Positions 24,825 to 32,726 of a DNA stretch of 64,000 bases are shown here, piece by piece. Source of the stretch: Homoserinimonas sp044769865. Lineage in GTDB: Bacteria; Actinomycetota; Actinomycetes; Actinomycetales; Microbacteriaceae. A program made the translations under genes and the position numbers. Position 1 is the stretch's first letter. Every line of letters starts with the position of its first letter. The notes under the pieces were generated by a model, which was not told the origin of the DNA, did not search any database, and worked only from the letters and a program-made list of their open reading frames with translations. The stretch spans positions 558,001 through 622,000 of the forward strand of contig NZ_JBIZWA010000001.1 of NCBI RefSeq assembly GCF_044769865.1. The letters run 5' to 3'.

Positions 24825-24848
24825 TCAAGATTGAATACTCAACCTTGT
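24825..24848. promoter_or_regulatory. Candidate PadR operator B
   Basis: TCAAGATTGA (24825-24834) and TCAACCTTGT (24839-24848) form a 24-base interval matching its own reverse complement at 18 positions. The pattern is CAAG-N-TTGA-N-TA-N-TCAA-N-CTTG. It stands 58 bases upstream of the substrate-binding protein start and resembles operator A at 19107. Confidence 0.6.
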
Positions 24849-24894
24849 CGGTTCGCAGAATGGACCGAGGAAGGCCCCCCGTTTTGGGCTGTGC

Positions 24895-26109
24895 CTAGAC
24901 GCGCTCGATGATCATCGAGGTGCCCTGGCCGACACCGACGCACATGGTCGCGAGGCCGCGCTTGGCATCCTCGCGTTCCATGCGACCCAGCAGCGTGACG
25001 ACGAGGCGCGAACCACTGGAGCCGAGCGGATGCCCCAGGGCGATCGCCCCACCGTCGCGGTTCACGATCTCAGGGTCGATGCCGAGCCCGCGCACGGTCG
25101 CAAGCGACTGGGTCGCGAAGGCCTCGTTGAGCTCGACGGCGCCGAACTGGTCGATCGTCATACCCGTGCGGTCGAGCAGCTTCTGCGTCGCCGGGATGGG
25201 GCCGATGCCCATGACGGGCGGCGCGACGCCGGCCGAGGTGCCGGCGACGATGCGGGCCCGAGCCGCGAGGCCGTACTTCTCGACCGCGCGCTCCGACGCG
25301 ACGACGATCGCCGAGGCACCATCGTTGAGCGAGCTCGAGTTGCCAGCCGTGACGACACCGCCGGGCTTGACGACGGGACGAAGCCCCGCGAGCACCTCGG
25401 CGGTCGTGCCGGCACGGGGGCCCTCATCCGTGTCCACCACGGTGTCGCCCTTGCGACCCTTGACGGTCACGGGAACGATCTCGTCCGTGAAGTGGCCCGC
25501 CTCGATCGCGGCGAGCGCGTTGGCGTGCGAGCGCACCGCGAAGGCGTCGGCATCCTCGCGGGAGATGCCGTAGACCTCGGCGACCTCCTCACCCGTCTCG
25601 GGCATCGACAGCGTGAACTTGTCGTCGCGCGACAGGTCGCCGCCCTTACCGAAGCGAGGGTTGACGAAGCGCCATCCGATCGAGGTGTCGAAGGTCTGGC
25701 CGGGCTTGGCGAAGGCCTTGTCGGGCTTCTCCATGACCCAGGGCGCCCGGCTCATCGACTCGACACCACCCGCGACGACGATGTCGGCGTCGCCCGAGCG
25801 GATCATCTGCGACGCGAGCACGATCGCACTGAGGCCCGATGCGCAGAGGCGGTTGACCGTGAGCCCGGGCACGTGGTCGGGGAAGCCAGCGAGCAGCCAC
25901 GACATGCGGGCGACGTTGCGGTTCTCCTCGCCAGCGCCATTGGCGTTGCCCATGATGACCTCGTCGACGTCGGCGGGGTCGATGCCCGCACGCGTGACCG
26001 CCTCCTTGATCACGAGCGCCGCCAGGTCGTCGGGGCGCACCGAGGAGAGCGCGCCGCCATAGCGTCCGACGGGAGTGCGGGCGCCGCCGATGAGGAAGGC
26101 TTCAGTCAT
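24895..26109 (-). CDS. Thiolase, 3-oxoadipyl-CoA thiolase (PcaF/PaaJ)-like
   Basis: Acyl-CoA C-acyltransferase of 404 residues. The nucleophilic Cys is in NRLCASGLSA, the catalytic His in GGAIALGHPLGSSG, and the second Cys in TMCVGVGQG. The segment FDTSIGWRFVNPRF resembles PcaF and PaaJ rather than housekeeping acetoacetyl-CoA thiolases. That would fit aromatic breakdown via beta-ketoadipate, and a 4-hydroxybenzoate hydroxylase lies at 46589. It stands alone between two unrelated units, with a TTGGTG/GACAAT promoter visible upstream. The exact acyl chain is uncertain. Confidence 0.88.
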   Translation of the reverse strand: MTEAFLIGGARTPVGRYGGALSSVRPDDLAALVIKEAVTRAGIDPADVDEVIMGNANGAGEENRNVARMSWLLAGFPDHVPGLTVNRLCASGLSAIVLASQMIRSGDADIVVAGGVESMSRAPWVMEKPDKAFAKPGQTFDTSIGWRFVNPRFGKGGDLSRDDKFTLSMPETGEEVAEVYGISREDADAFAVRSHANALAAIEAGHFTDEIVPVTVKGRKGDTVVDTDEGPRAGTTAEVLAGLRPVVKPGGVVTAGNSSSLNDGASAIVVASERAVEKYGLAARARIVAGTSAGVAPPVMGIGPIPATQKLLDRTGMTIDQFGAVELNEAFATQSLATVRGLGIDPEIVNRDGGAIALGHPLGSSGSRLVVTLLGRMEREDAKRGLATMCVGVGQGTSMIIERV

Positions 26110-26234
26110 GGGTCTGGGTCCTTACGTGAGGTGCGAGAGATGCAGCGTTCCATTGTCTCAACCGGATGCGACGGTCACCAACTCCCCAGCCAGACTGAAT
26201 GCAGACACGCAGCACCCGGTCGTATGCTCGGCCC

Positions 26235-26717
26235 ATGACCCTCACTGAGATCCCCCTCACGCGACTCGACGGCACGGTTGAGCGCTTCGCCGACTACGCC
26301 GACAAGGTCGTGCTCGTCGTCAACGTCGCATCCCGCTGCGGGCTCGCACCCCAGTACGAGCAGCTCGAGGAGCTGCAGCGCACGTACGGCGAGCGCGGCT
26401 TCACGGTGCTCGGCTTTCCCAGCAACCAGTTCGCGCAGGAGCTCAAGAGCAGCGACGACATCGCGGAGTACTGCTCCACGACGTGGGGCGTCACCTTCCC
26501 GATGATGGAGAAGACGAAGGTCAACGGGGGCAAGAAGCATCCGCTCTATGTCGAGCTGCACAGGGCGAAGGACTCATCCGGCCTCGCCGGGCCAGTCGTC
26601 TGGAACTTCGAGAAGTTCCTTGTGCTGCCGAGCGGCGAGGTGCACCGCTTCCGCCCCACGACCAAGCCAGACGACCCCGCCATCATCGACCTCATCGAAG
26701 CCAACCTGCCGAACTAG
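26235..26717 (+). CDS. Glutathione peroxidase-family thiol peroxidase
   Basis: Peroxidase of 160 residues with Cys in place of selenocysteine. The active-site tetrad is visible: Cys in VNVASRCGLAPQY, Gln in LGFPSNQFAQE, and Trp and Asn in GPVVWNFEKF. Bacteria of this group lack glutathione, so reduction is probably by thioredoxin or mycothiol systems. The start (MTLTEIPLTRLDG) lies exactly 6 bases after a TATGCT box, suggesting leaderless translation. The open frame extends 12 codons further upstream but without family similarity. A GNAT gene follows after 8 bases. Confidence 0.92.
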   Translation: MTLTEIPLTRLDGTVERFADYADKVVLVVNVASRCGLAPQYEQLEELQRTYGERGFTVLGFPSNQFAQELKSSDDIAEYCSTTWGVTFPMMEKTKVNGGKKHPLYVELHRAKDSSGLAGPVVWNFEKFLVLPSGEVHRFRPTTKPDDPAIIDLIEANLPN

Positions 26718-26725
26718 GAGGCACC

Positions 26726-27010
26726 ATGTCTGAGAAGTTCAGTCACGAAGCGGATGCCCACCGCTACACGCTGCGCATCGACGGCGAGCTCATCAGCGTG
26801 CTCGACTATGCGCCGAACGGCGACCGGGTCTCGTTCACGCGCACGTACACGAATCCCGCCTACCGCGGCAAGGGCTACGCGGCGAAGGTCACGGAGTACG
26901 CCGTCAACGATGTCGAGGCGCAGGGCGGCAAGCGCATCGTGCCCATGTGCTGGTTCGTGGGCCAGTGGTTCGACGAGCATCCCGAGCGCGCCGAACTGCT
27001 CGCGCGCTAG
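26726..27010 (+). CDS. GNAT-fold small acetyltransferase (YjdJ-like)
   Basis: Protein of 94 residues. The compact acetyl-CoA-binding segment is NPAYRGKGYAAKVTEYAVND, followed by GKRIVPMCWFVGQWFDEHPE, the usual ending of the short Gcn5-related family. The AGGAGG ribosome site overlaps the stop of the peroxidase gene, so the two are cotranscribed. The substrate is unknown. Confidence 0.85.
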   Translation: MSEKFSHEADAHRYTLRIDGELISVLDYAPNGDRVSFTRTYTNPAYRGKGYAAKVTEYAVNDVEAQGGKRIVPMCWFVGQWFDEHPERAELLAR

Positions 27011-27026
27011 CTATAGCGTGGAGGGC

Positions 27027-27503
27027 ATGGAGGAGACGCCCTGGCTCGACGACGAGCAGCTGCGCGCGTGGAAGCGCTTCGTCGCCGTCGTCGAGCAGTT
27101 GCCGGGCATCCTCGACAGCCAACTGCAGCAGGACTCAGACCTGAGCCACTTCGAGTACTACGTGCTCGCCATGCTCTCCGAGGCGCCGGGCCGCACCCTG
27201 CGCATGACCGCCCTCGCTGAGCGGACCAACGCCACCCTCCCCCGCCTCTCCCACGTCGTCGCCAGGCTCGAGAAGCGCGGCTACATCGAGCGGGAGCGCT
27301 CCGCCGAAGACAAGCGGGCAACAAACGCCGTGCTCACGGATGCCGGCTGGCAGAAGACTGTCGCCGCCGCCCCCGGCCACGTGCGCGCGGTGCATGACCA
27401 TGTCATCGCCCCACTCAGCCGCGAGCAGATCGCCCAACTCGACGCGATCGCGACCGCGATCCTCGGCCGCATCGCCCCCGACAGGCCCCTGCCCGAGGCC
27501 TGA
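27027..27503 (+). CDS. MarR-family transcriptional regulator
   Basis: Regulator of 158 residues with a winged helix: HFEYYVLAMLSEAPGRTLRMTALAERTNATLPRLSHVVARLEKRGYIERERS in outline, then EDKRATNAVLTDAG at the wing. The ATG (MEETPWLDDEQL) is 7 bases after TAGCGT, so it is probably leaderless, with its promoter overlapping the end of the acetyltransferase gene. No divergent target is present, so its regulon cannot be guessed from position. Confidence 0.9.
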   Translation: MEETPWLDDEQLRAWKRFVAVVEQLPGILDSQLQQDSDLSHFEYYVLAMLSEAPGRTLRMTALAERTNATLPRLSHVVARLEKRGYIERERSAEDKRATNAVLTDAGWQKTVAAAPGHVRAVHDHVIAPLSREQIAQLDAIATAILGRIAPDRPLPEA

Positions 27504-27542
27504 TCGCACGACGCTGCCAGCCGGCCGTCGTAGTGTGGAACG

Positions 27543-27899
27543 ATGACCGAGCGCAGCCCGCACCCCGAACAGGCCAGGCCTGAGCGGATGCCGCGCGGCG
27601 GCGCCAGCCTCGAGGTACTGCGCGCCGAGGCCCACCAGGAACTCGACACCGTCATCGAGGAGCGACTGCTCGGCGGCGAGGACCCGTGGAACTTCATGGA
27701 AGAGCTCCCCAGCGTCGACGAGATGGTCGTCTACCTCCTTCGCGCCGACGCGATCAACGCCAACGACGGCGTGCTCCCCTCCCCCACCCGCGAGTACCGG
27801 GTGATGCGGCAGATCGCGCTCGAGCATCCGGCCCTCACCCCCACCGTGTGGCGCATGCTCGAGGCCGATGGCACCCTCAAATCCCGCGGAGCGGCATAG
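27543..27899 (+). CDS. Conserved hypothetical protein
   Basis: Acidic soluble protein of 118 residues without a recognisable domain. The central part, LDTVIEERLLGGEDPWNFMEELPSVDEMVV in outline, looks helical. The ATG follows TAGTGT by 6 bases, supporting both the start and leaderless translation. It stands between a MarR regulator and a histidine phosphatase gene, each with its own promoter. Confidence 0.65.
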   Translation: MTERSPHPEQARPERMPRGGASLEVLRAEAHQELDTVIEERLLGGEDPWNFMEELPSVDEMVVYLLRADAINANDGVLPSPTREYRVMRQIALEHPALTPTVWRMLEADGTLKSRGAA

Positions 27900-27939
27900 T
27901 CATCCGCCGTTCATGACCGCTGGCTAGGCTGGCCACACC

Positions 27940-28653
27940 ATGCGACTCCACCTCATCCGCCACGGGCAGACACCGGCCAATGTGCTCGGGCTACTCGACA
28001 CTGCCCACCCCGGCCCCGGGCTGACCGAGCTCGGACACGAGCAGGCGCGACGCATCCCCGCCGAGCTCGATGCGATCGACGCGCTATATACCTCGGAGCT
28101 CGTGCGCACCCACCTGACGGCTGAGCCACTCGCAACGACGCGCGGACTCGACCGCACCACCCTGCCAGGGCTGCACGAGATCGAGGCGGGCGACCTTGAG
28201 GGACGCAGCGACCGCGACGCCGTCATCACCTACCTCAAGACGACCTTCGCGTGGGGCATCGGCGAACTCGACGCACGCATGCCCGGCGGACCGAACGGGC
28301 ACGACTTCTTCGAACGCTACGACGCCGACATCGAGACGATCCTCTCCAGCGGGGCGGATTCCGCCGCCCTCGTCAGCCACGGCGCCGCCATCCGCGTCTG
28401 GGTGGCCCGCCACGCGCGCAACGTCGCCACCTCCTTCGCCGCCGACCACAAGCTCGAGAACACGGGCATCGTCGTCATGGAGGGCTCCTTCACGCAGGGA
28501 TGGACCCTCCGCCGCTGGCAGGAGACCCTCGTCGACGAACTGACGGATGCCACAGCTCCCGACCCCACGGCTGAAACCCTCGAGGGTGCCGTCGGCTCAG
28601 AGCAGGCCGACCGCCTCGTGCAGGAGAACGCGCGCCACGTGGCCGGGGAGTAA
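27940..28653 (+). CDS. Histidine phosphatase family protein
   Basis: Phosphoglycerate mutase-like phosphatase of 237 residues. The catalytic motif LIRHGQTPAN is at residues 5-14. The second conserved region YTSELVRTHLTAEPLA, the acid residue in LHEIEAGDLEGRSDRD, and the second His in ALVSHGAAIRVWV are all present. The C-terminal 40 residues extend past the usual core. TAGGCT lies 9 bases before the ATG. The phosphorylated substrate is not predictable. It is convergent with the VOC gene, 8 bases apart. Confidence 0.9.
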   Translation: MRLHLIRHGQTPANVLGLLDTAHPGPGLTELGHEQARRIPAELDAIDALYTSELVRTHLTAEPLATTRGLDRTTLPGLHEIEAGDLEGRSDRDAVITYLKTTFAWGIGELDARMPGGPNGHDFFERYDADIETILSSGADSAALVSHGAAIRVWVARHARNVATSFAADHKLENTGIVVMEGSFTQGWTLRRWQETLVDELTDATAPDPTAETLEGAVGSEQADRLVQENARHVAGE

Positions 28654-28661
28654 CCCGCTGG

Positions 28662-29009
28662 TCACTCGCGCGCGCTGAGCACGCAGAACTCGTTGCCCTC
28701 TGGGTCTGCCATGACGACCCAGGTCGAGTCGCCCTGGCCCACGTCGGCGCGGGTCGCCCCGAGCCCCTCGAGGCGCGCAACCTCGGCCGCCTGATCGTCG
28801 GGCACGAAATCGAGGTGCAGGCGGTTCTTGACGACCTTCTCATCGGGGGTGTCCAAGAAGAGGAGCGTCGGTCCGCCGGCGGGGTTGCGCACTTCGAGCT
28901 CCTCGTCGCCCTCATCCACGATCTCCCAGCCGAGAGCATCCGCCCACCAGTGGCCAAGCCTCTTGAAGTCGTGGCAGTCGACGACGACCTGTTCCCATCT
29001 GAGTGACAT
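28662..29009 (-). CDS. VOC (glyoxalase/dioxygenase superfamily) protein
   Basis: Protein of 115 residues with two beta-alpha-beta-beta-beta modules: MSLRWEQVVVDCHDFKRLGHWWADALGWEI in outline, and the closing VVMADPEGNEFCVL typical of actinobacterial glyoxalase-like proteins. NRLHLDFVPDD provides a possible metal ligand. TATCCT ends 6 bases before the ATG on the minus strand, so it is probably leaderless. Its reaction is unknown. Confidence 0.88.
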   Translation of the reverse strand: MSLRWEQVVVDCHDFKRLGHWWADALGWEIVDEGDEELEVRNPAGGPTLLFLDTPDEKVVKNRLHLDFVPDDQAAEVARLEGLGATRADVGQGDSTWVVMADPEGNEFCVLSARE

Positions 29010-29065
29010 GCGGCGAGGATACGCCCGCCCAGCCGCCGCTAACAGTGCTCGCTTACGCTGGAGTC

Positions 29066-29329
29066 ATGACCACCAAGACTGACTTCGTGCCCGCTGAGGG
29101 CGTCACCATGTTCAGCACCACCTGGTGCGGTTACTGCCGCAACCTCAAGGGGCAGCTCGACCGCGAGGGCATCCCCTACCGCGAGGTGAACATCGAAGAG
29201 GTCGAGGGCACTGCCGAGCTCGTGGCATCCGTCAATGGTGGCAACCAGACGGTGCCGACCGTGATCTTCCCCGACGGCTCGACCGCGACGAACCCGTCGC
29301 TCGCGGATGTGAAGTCGCGACTGGCCTGA
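29066..29329 (+). CDS. Glutaredoxin-like protein, mycoredoxin (Mrx1) type
   Basis: Thioredoxin-fold protein of 87 residues with the active site TTWCGYCRNLKGQL, the cis-Pro segment QTVPTVIFPDGS and C-terminal NPSLADVKSRL. The CGYC motif and actinobacterial setting indicate a mycoredoxin that reduces mycothiol mixed disulfides. The start MTTKTDFVPA is 6 bases after TACGCT, consistent with leaderless translation. It is divergent from the VOC gene. Confidence 0.88.
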   Translation: MTTKTDFVPAEGVTMFSTTWCGYCRNLKGQLDREGIPYREVNIEEVEGTAELVASVNGGNQTVPTVIFPDGSTATNPSLADVKSRLA

Positions 29330-29344
29330 GAGACCGCCGCCGCG

Positions 29345-29408
29345 AATGACCGGGTTTCGGACAGATGATCGCGCCGCGGCAGCGTCATCTGTCCGAAAGG
29401 CGGTCATT
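29345..29408. repeat. Intergenic palindrome with 24-base arms
   Basis: Arms 29345-29368 and 29385-29408 are complementary at 22 of 24 positions (inner part TTTCGGACAGATGA/TCATCTGTCCGAAA) around a 16-base GC-rich loop. It follows the glutaredoxin stop by 15 bases and ends 30 bases before the -10 of the next gene, so it is well placed to terminate the first transcript. Confidence 0.85.
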
Positions 29409-29451
29409 TGCGGAGCCAAGCGGATGCCACAGCCGGGGTAGCGTCGGAGGC

Positions 29452-30462
29452 ATGAGCCAAGACCACACCCCGAGTTACGTGACGCCCGGGCAAGAGTTCG
29501 ATCGCGACACCAACTACATCGAGGACCGCATCACGCGGGACGGCCGCGACGACTGGCCCGTCGAGGCGGGACGCTACCGCCTCGTCGCCGCCCGCGCCTG
29601 CCCCTGGGCGAACCGCACCACGATCGTGCGCCGCCTGCTCGGGCTCGAGGAGGCGATCTCACTCGGCCTGCCAGGGCCGACGCACGACAAGCGCAGCTGG
29701 ACCTTCGACCTCGACCCCGACGGCCGCGACCCCGTGCTCGGCATCGAGCGGTTGCAGGAGGCGTACTTCAAGCGTTTCGCCGACTACCCGCGCGGCATCA
29801 CCGTGCCCGCCATCGTGGATGTGCCGAGCGGGATGGTCGTCACCAACAACTACCCGCAGATCACGCTCGACTTCTCCTCTGAGTGGACCGAGTTCCACCG
29901 TGAGGGCGCGCCCCAGCTCTACCCCGCCGAGCACAGGGACGAGATCGACGAGGTCGCCGAACTGATCTTCCACGACGTCAACAACGGCGTCTACAAGTGC
30001 GGCTTCGCGGGCAGCCAGAAGTCCTACGAGCGGGCCTACGACACCCTCTTCGCCCGTCTTGACTGGCTCGAGGACCGCCTGTCGCGGCAGCGCTACCTCG
30101 TGGGCGACACGATCACCGAGGCAGACATCCGTCTCTTCACGACCCTCGTGCGCTTCGACGCCGTCTACCACGGGCACTTCAAGTGCAACCGCAACAAGCT
30201 CAGCGAGATGCCGGTGCTGTGGGCGTATGCGCGGGACCTGTTCCAGACGCCGGGCTTCGGTGACACGGTCGACTTTGAGCAGATCAAGGCGCACTACTAC
30301 GTCACGCACGTGGACATCAATCCGACCCAGATCATCCCCAAGGGTCCGGATGCCTCGGGCTGGCGCACCCCGCACGGCCGCGAGCAGCTCGGGGGTCGCC
30401 CCTTCGGCGACGGCACCCCGCCGGGCCCGCCGCCCGCCGACGAGCGCGTCCCGGGGTTCTGA
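29452..30462 (+). CDS. Xi-class glutathione S-transferase / glutathionyl-hydroquinone reductase-like protein
   Basis: Protein of 336 residues. The N-terminal thioredoxin-like domain carries RLVAARACPWANRTTIVRRLLGL with the CPWA catalytic Cys of hydroquinone reductases. IERLQEAYFK, VPAIVD and TNNYPQITLDF follow, then an all-helical C-terminal domain with YLVGDTITEADIRLFTTLVRFDAVYHGHFKCN in outline. These enzymes remove a thiol adduct from quinols; here the thiol may be mycothiol. The ATG is 7 bases after TAGCGT, so it is likely leaderless. Confidence 0.9.
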   Translation: MSQDHTPSYVTPGQEFDRDTNYIEDRITRDGRDDWPVEAGRYRLVAARACPWANRTTIVRRLLGLEEAISLGLPGPTHDKRSWTFDLDPDGRDPVLGIERLQEAYFKRFADYPRGITVPAIVDVPSGMVVTNNYPQITLDFSSEWTEFHREGAPQLYPAEHRDEIDEVAELIFHDVNNGVYKCGFAGSQKSYERAYDTLFARLDWLEDRLSRQRYLVGDTITEADIRLFTTLVRFDAVYHGHFKCNRNKLSEMPVLWAYARDLFQTPGFGDTVDFEQIKAHYYVTHVDINPTQIIPKGPDASGWRTPHGREQLGGRPFGDGTPPGPPPADERVPGF

Positions 30463-30500
30463 CTCACTCTCGCTGAGGGCGGGCCTGCGATAGTGGAGGG

Positions 30501-32726
30501 GTGACTTCCGCAGACGCAAAGCCCACGACAGACGCCAGCCCCGCAGCATCCGCCCCGCCCGCGACGACCACGACCGAGCCGCCTGTCGCGCCCAGGCGGC
30601 CGCTCGAGCGCACGCACCACGGCGACACCTTCGTCGACAACTACGAGTGGCTGCGCGAGAAGGAGAGCGCGGAGGTCGTCGCGCACCTCGAGGCCGAGAA
30701 CGCCCACACGGATGCCGCGACCGCGCACCTGGCAAGCCTGCGCGAGCAGCTCTTCCAGGAGATCAAGGGCCGCGTCAAGGAGACCGACCTCGGCGTGCCA
30801 GTGCGCGAGGGCGCCTGGTGGTACTACAGCCGCACGGTCGAGGGCCAGCAGTACGCGCTGCACTGCCGCGCCCCGATCGCGGACCCTGATGACTGGACGA
30901 CGCCCGCCCTCCCCGACGATGGCTCCGGCCTGCCGCGCGAGCAGGTGCTGCTCGACGACAACGCCGAGGCGGAGGGCCACGACTTCTACTCGCTCGGCAG
31001 CTTCGACGTGTCGGGCGACGGCTCGCTCATGCTGTGGGCGGTCGACGTCGTCGGCGACGAGCGCTACACCCTGCGGCTGCGGCCCCTGGCGACGGCTGAC
31101 TCGGGCGACAGTCACCCCGAACCATCCGAGGTCCCGGAGCCGATCGACACCCCCGCGCCGCCGCCCGAGGAGGTCATCGAGGGCATCGCGCCGGGCGCCT
31201 TCTTCGACGCGACGGGACGCTACATCTTCTACACGACGGTCGATGACGCGTGGCGGCCCGACACCGTCTGGCGGCACGAGGTGGGCACGCCGGCGAGCGC
31301 CGATGTGAAGGTGTTCCACGAGCCCGACGACCGCTACTGGGTCGGCGCTGGCCTCACCCGCAGCCGCCGCTACCTCGTCATCCAGCTGGGTTCCAAGATC
31401 ACGAGCGAGGCGCTCCTGCTCGATGCCGACGACCCGACCGGCGAGTTCCGGGTCGTGTGGCCTCGGCGCGAGGGCGTCGAGTACTCGGTCGAGCACGCGG
31501 TCATCAGCGGCGAGGACCGGCTGCTCATCGTGCACAACGATGGGGCCCTGGACTTCGAGCTGGTGGATGTCGCGGCATCCGACCCGCTCGGCAAGCGCCG
31601 TGTGCTCGTTCCGCACCGGCCGGGCATCCGTCTCGAGGATGTCGACGCCTTCGCCACGCACCTCGTGCTCGAGTACCGACGGGAGGCGCTGCCGCGGGTC
31701 GCGATCGCGCGGCTCAGCGGCGGCGCTCAACCCGTGTTCGAGGAGCTCGATTTCGACGAGGAACTCTTCTCCGCGGGCGCCCGCGGCAACCCCGAGTGGA
31801 CCCAGCCGACCGTGCGTTTCGGCTACACGAGCTTCGTGACGCCGAGCACCGTGAGCGAGTACACGGTGGCGACGGGCGAGATCCGCGTGCTCAAGCAGCA
31901 GCCCGTGCTGGGCGGCTACGACCCGGCCGACTATGTGCAGCGCCGCGAGTGGGCGACCGCCGAGGATGGCACGCGCATCCCGATCTCGCTCGTGCACCGC
32001 CGCGACGTCAGCCTCGAGAATGCGCCGACGCTCCTCTACGGCTACGGCTCCTACGAGCACAGCATCGACCCCGGCTTCTCGATCGCGCGGGTGAGCCTGC
32101 TCGACCGCGGCGTCGTCTTCGCGGTCGCGCACGTGCGTGGCGGCGGCGAGATGGGCCGCGACTGGTATGAGCACGGCAAGACGCTCACGAAGCGCAATAC
32201 CTTCACCGACTTCGTCGCGTGCGGTCAACACCTCGTCGACACGGGGGTGACCTCGCCGGAGAAGTTGATCGCGGAGGGCGGCAGCGCGGGCGGCCTTCTC
32301 ATGGGCGCCGTCGCGAACCTCGCACCCTCGCTCTTTGCGGGCATCGTCGCGGCCGTGCCCTTCGTCGACCCGCTCACGAGCATCCTGGATCCCGAACTGC
32401 CGCTGACCGTCGTCGAGTGGGACGAGTGGGGCAACCCCCTCGCCGACCCGCACGTTTACGCCTACATGAAGTCGTACTCCCCCTACGAGAACGTGACGGA
32501 TGCCACCTACCCGCGCATCCTCGCCGTCACGAGCTTCAACGACACCCGGGTGCTCTACGTCGAGCCAGCCAAGTGGGTCGCGCGGCTGCGCGAAGTGGGC
32601 GCACCGGTGCTGCTCAAGTGCGAGATGGACGCCGGCCACGGCGGTGTGAGCGGGCGCTACAAGGCGTGGCAGGAGCGCGCGTGGGAGCTCGCCTGGATGC
32701 TCGACGTGTGGGGCATCCGTGACTGA
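30501..32726 (+). CDS. ptrB: Oligopeptidase B (S9A serine peptidase)
   Basis: Cytoplasmic peptidase of 741 residues cutting after basic residues in short peptides. An N-terminal seven-bladed propeller (about 30-450) precedes the alpha/beta hydrolase domain. The triad is visible: Ser in AEGGSAGGLLMGAVAN, Asp in VTSFNDTRVLYVEPAKW, His in EMDAGHGGVSGRYK. PTLLYGYGSYEHSIDPGFS and FAVAHVRGGGEMGRDWYEHGK are strongly family-specific. The start is GTG, and the N-terminus is Pro/Ala/Thr-rich. The next gene begins 8 bases before its stop. Confidence 0.95.
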   Translation: MTSADAKPTTDASPAASAPPATTTTEPPVAPRRPLERTHHGDTFVDNYEWLREKESAEVVAHLEAENAHTDAATAHLASLREQLFQEIKGRVKETDLGVPVREGAWWYYSRTVEGQQYALHCRAPIADPDDWTTPALPDDGSGLPREQVLLDDNAEAEGHDFYSLGSFDVSGDGSLMLWAVDVVGDERYTLRLRPLATADSGDSHPEPSEVPEPIDTPAPPPEEVIEGIAPGAFFDATGRYIFYTTVDDAWRPDTVWRHEVGTPASADVKVFHEPDDRYWVGAGLTRSRRYLVIQLGSKITSEALLLDADDPTGEFRVVWPRREGVEYSVEHAVISGEDRLLIVHNDGALDFELVDVAASDPLGKRRVLVPHRPGIRLEDVDAFATHLVLEYRREALPRVAIARLSGGAQPVFEELDFDEELFSAGARGNPEWTQPTVRFGYTSFVTPSTVSEYTVATGEIRVLKQQPVLGGYDPADYVQRREWATAEDGTRIPISLVHRRDVSLENAPTLLYGYGSYEHSIDPGFSIARVSLLDRGVVFAVAHVRGGGEMGRDWYEHGKTLTKRNTFTDFVACGQHLVDTGVTSPEKLIAEGGSAGGLLMGAVANLAPSLFAGIVAAVPFVDPLTSILDPELPLTVVEWDEWGNPLADPHVYAYMKSYSPYENVTDATYPRILAVTSFNDTRVLYVEPAKWVARLREVGAPVLLKCEMDAGHGGVSGRYKAWQERAWELAWMLDVWGIRD

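Noticed and set aside
24870..24894. GGCCCCCCGTTTTGGGC as terminator between thiolase and importer operon
   Set aside because: The stem is only about three to four pairs without a T-run, too weak to call.
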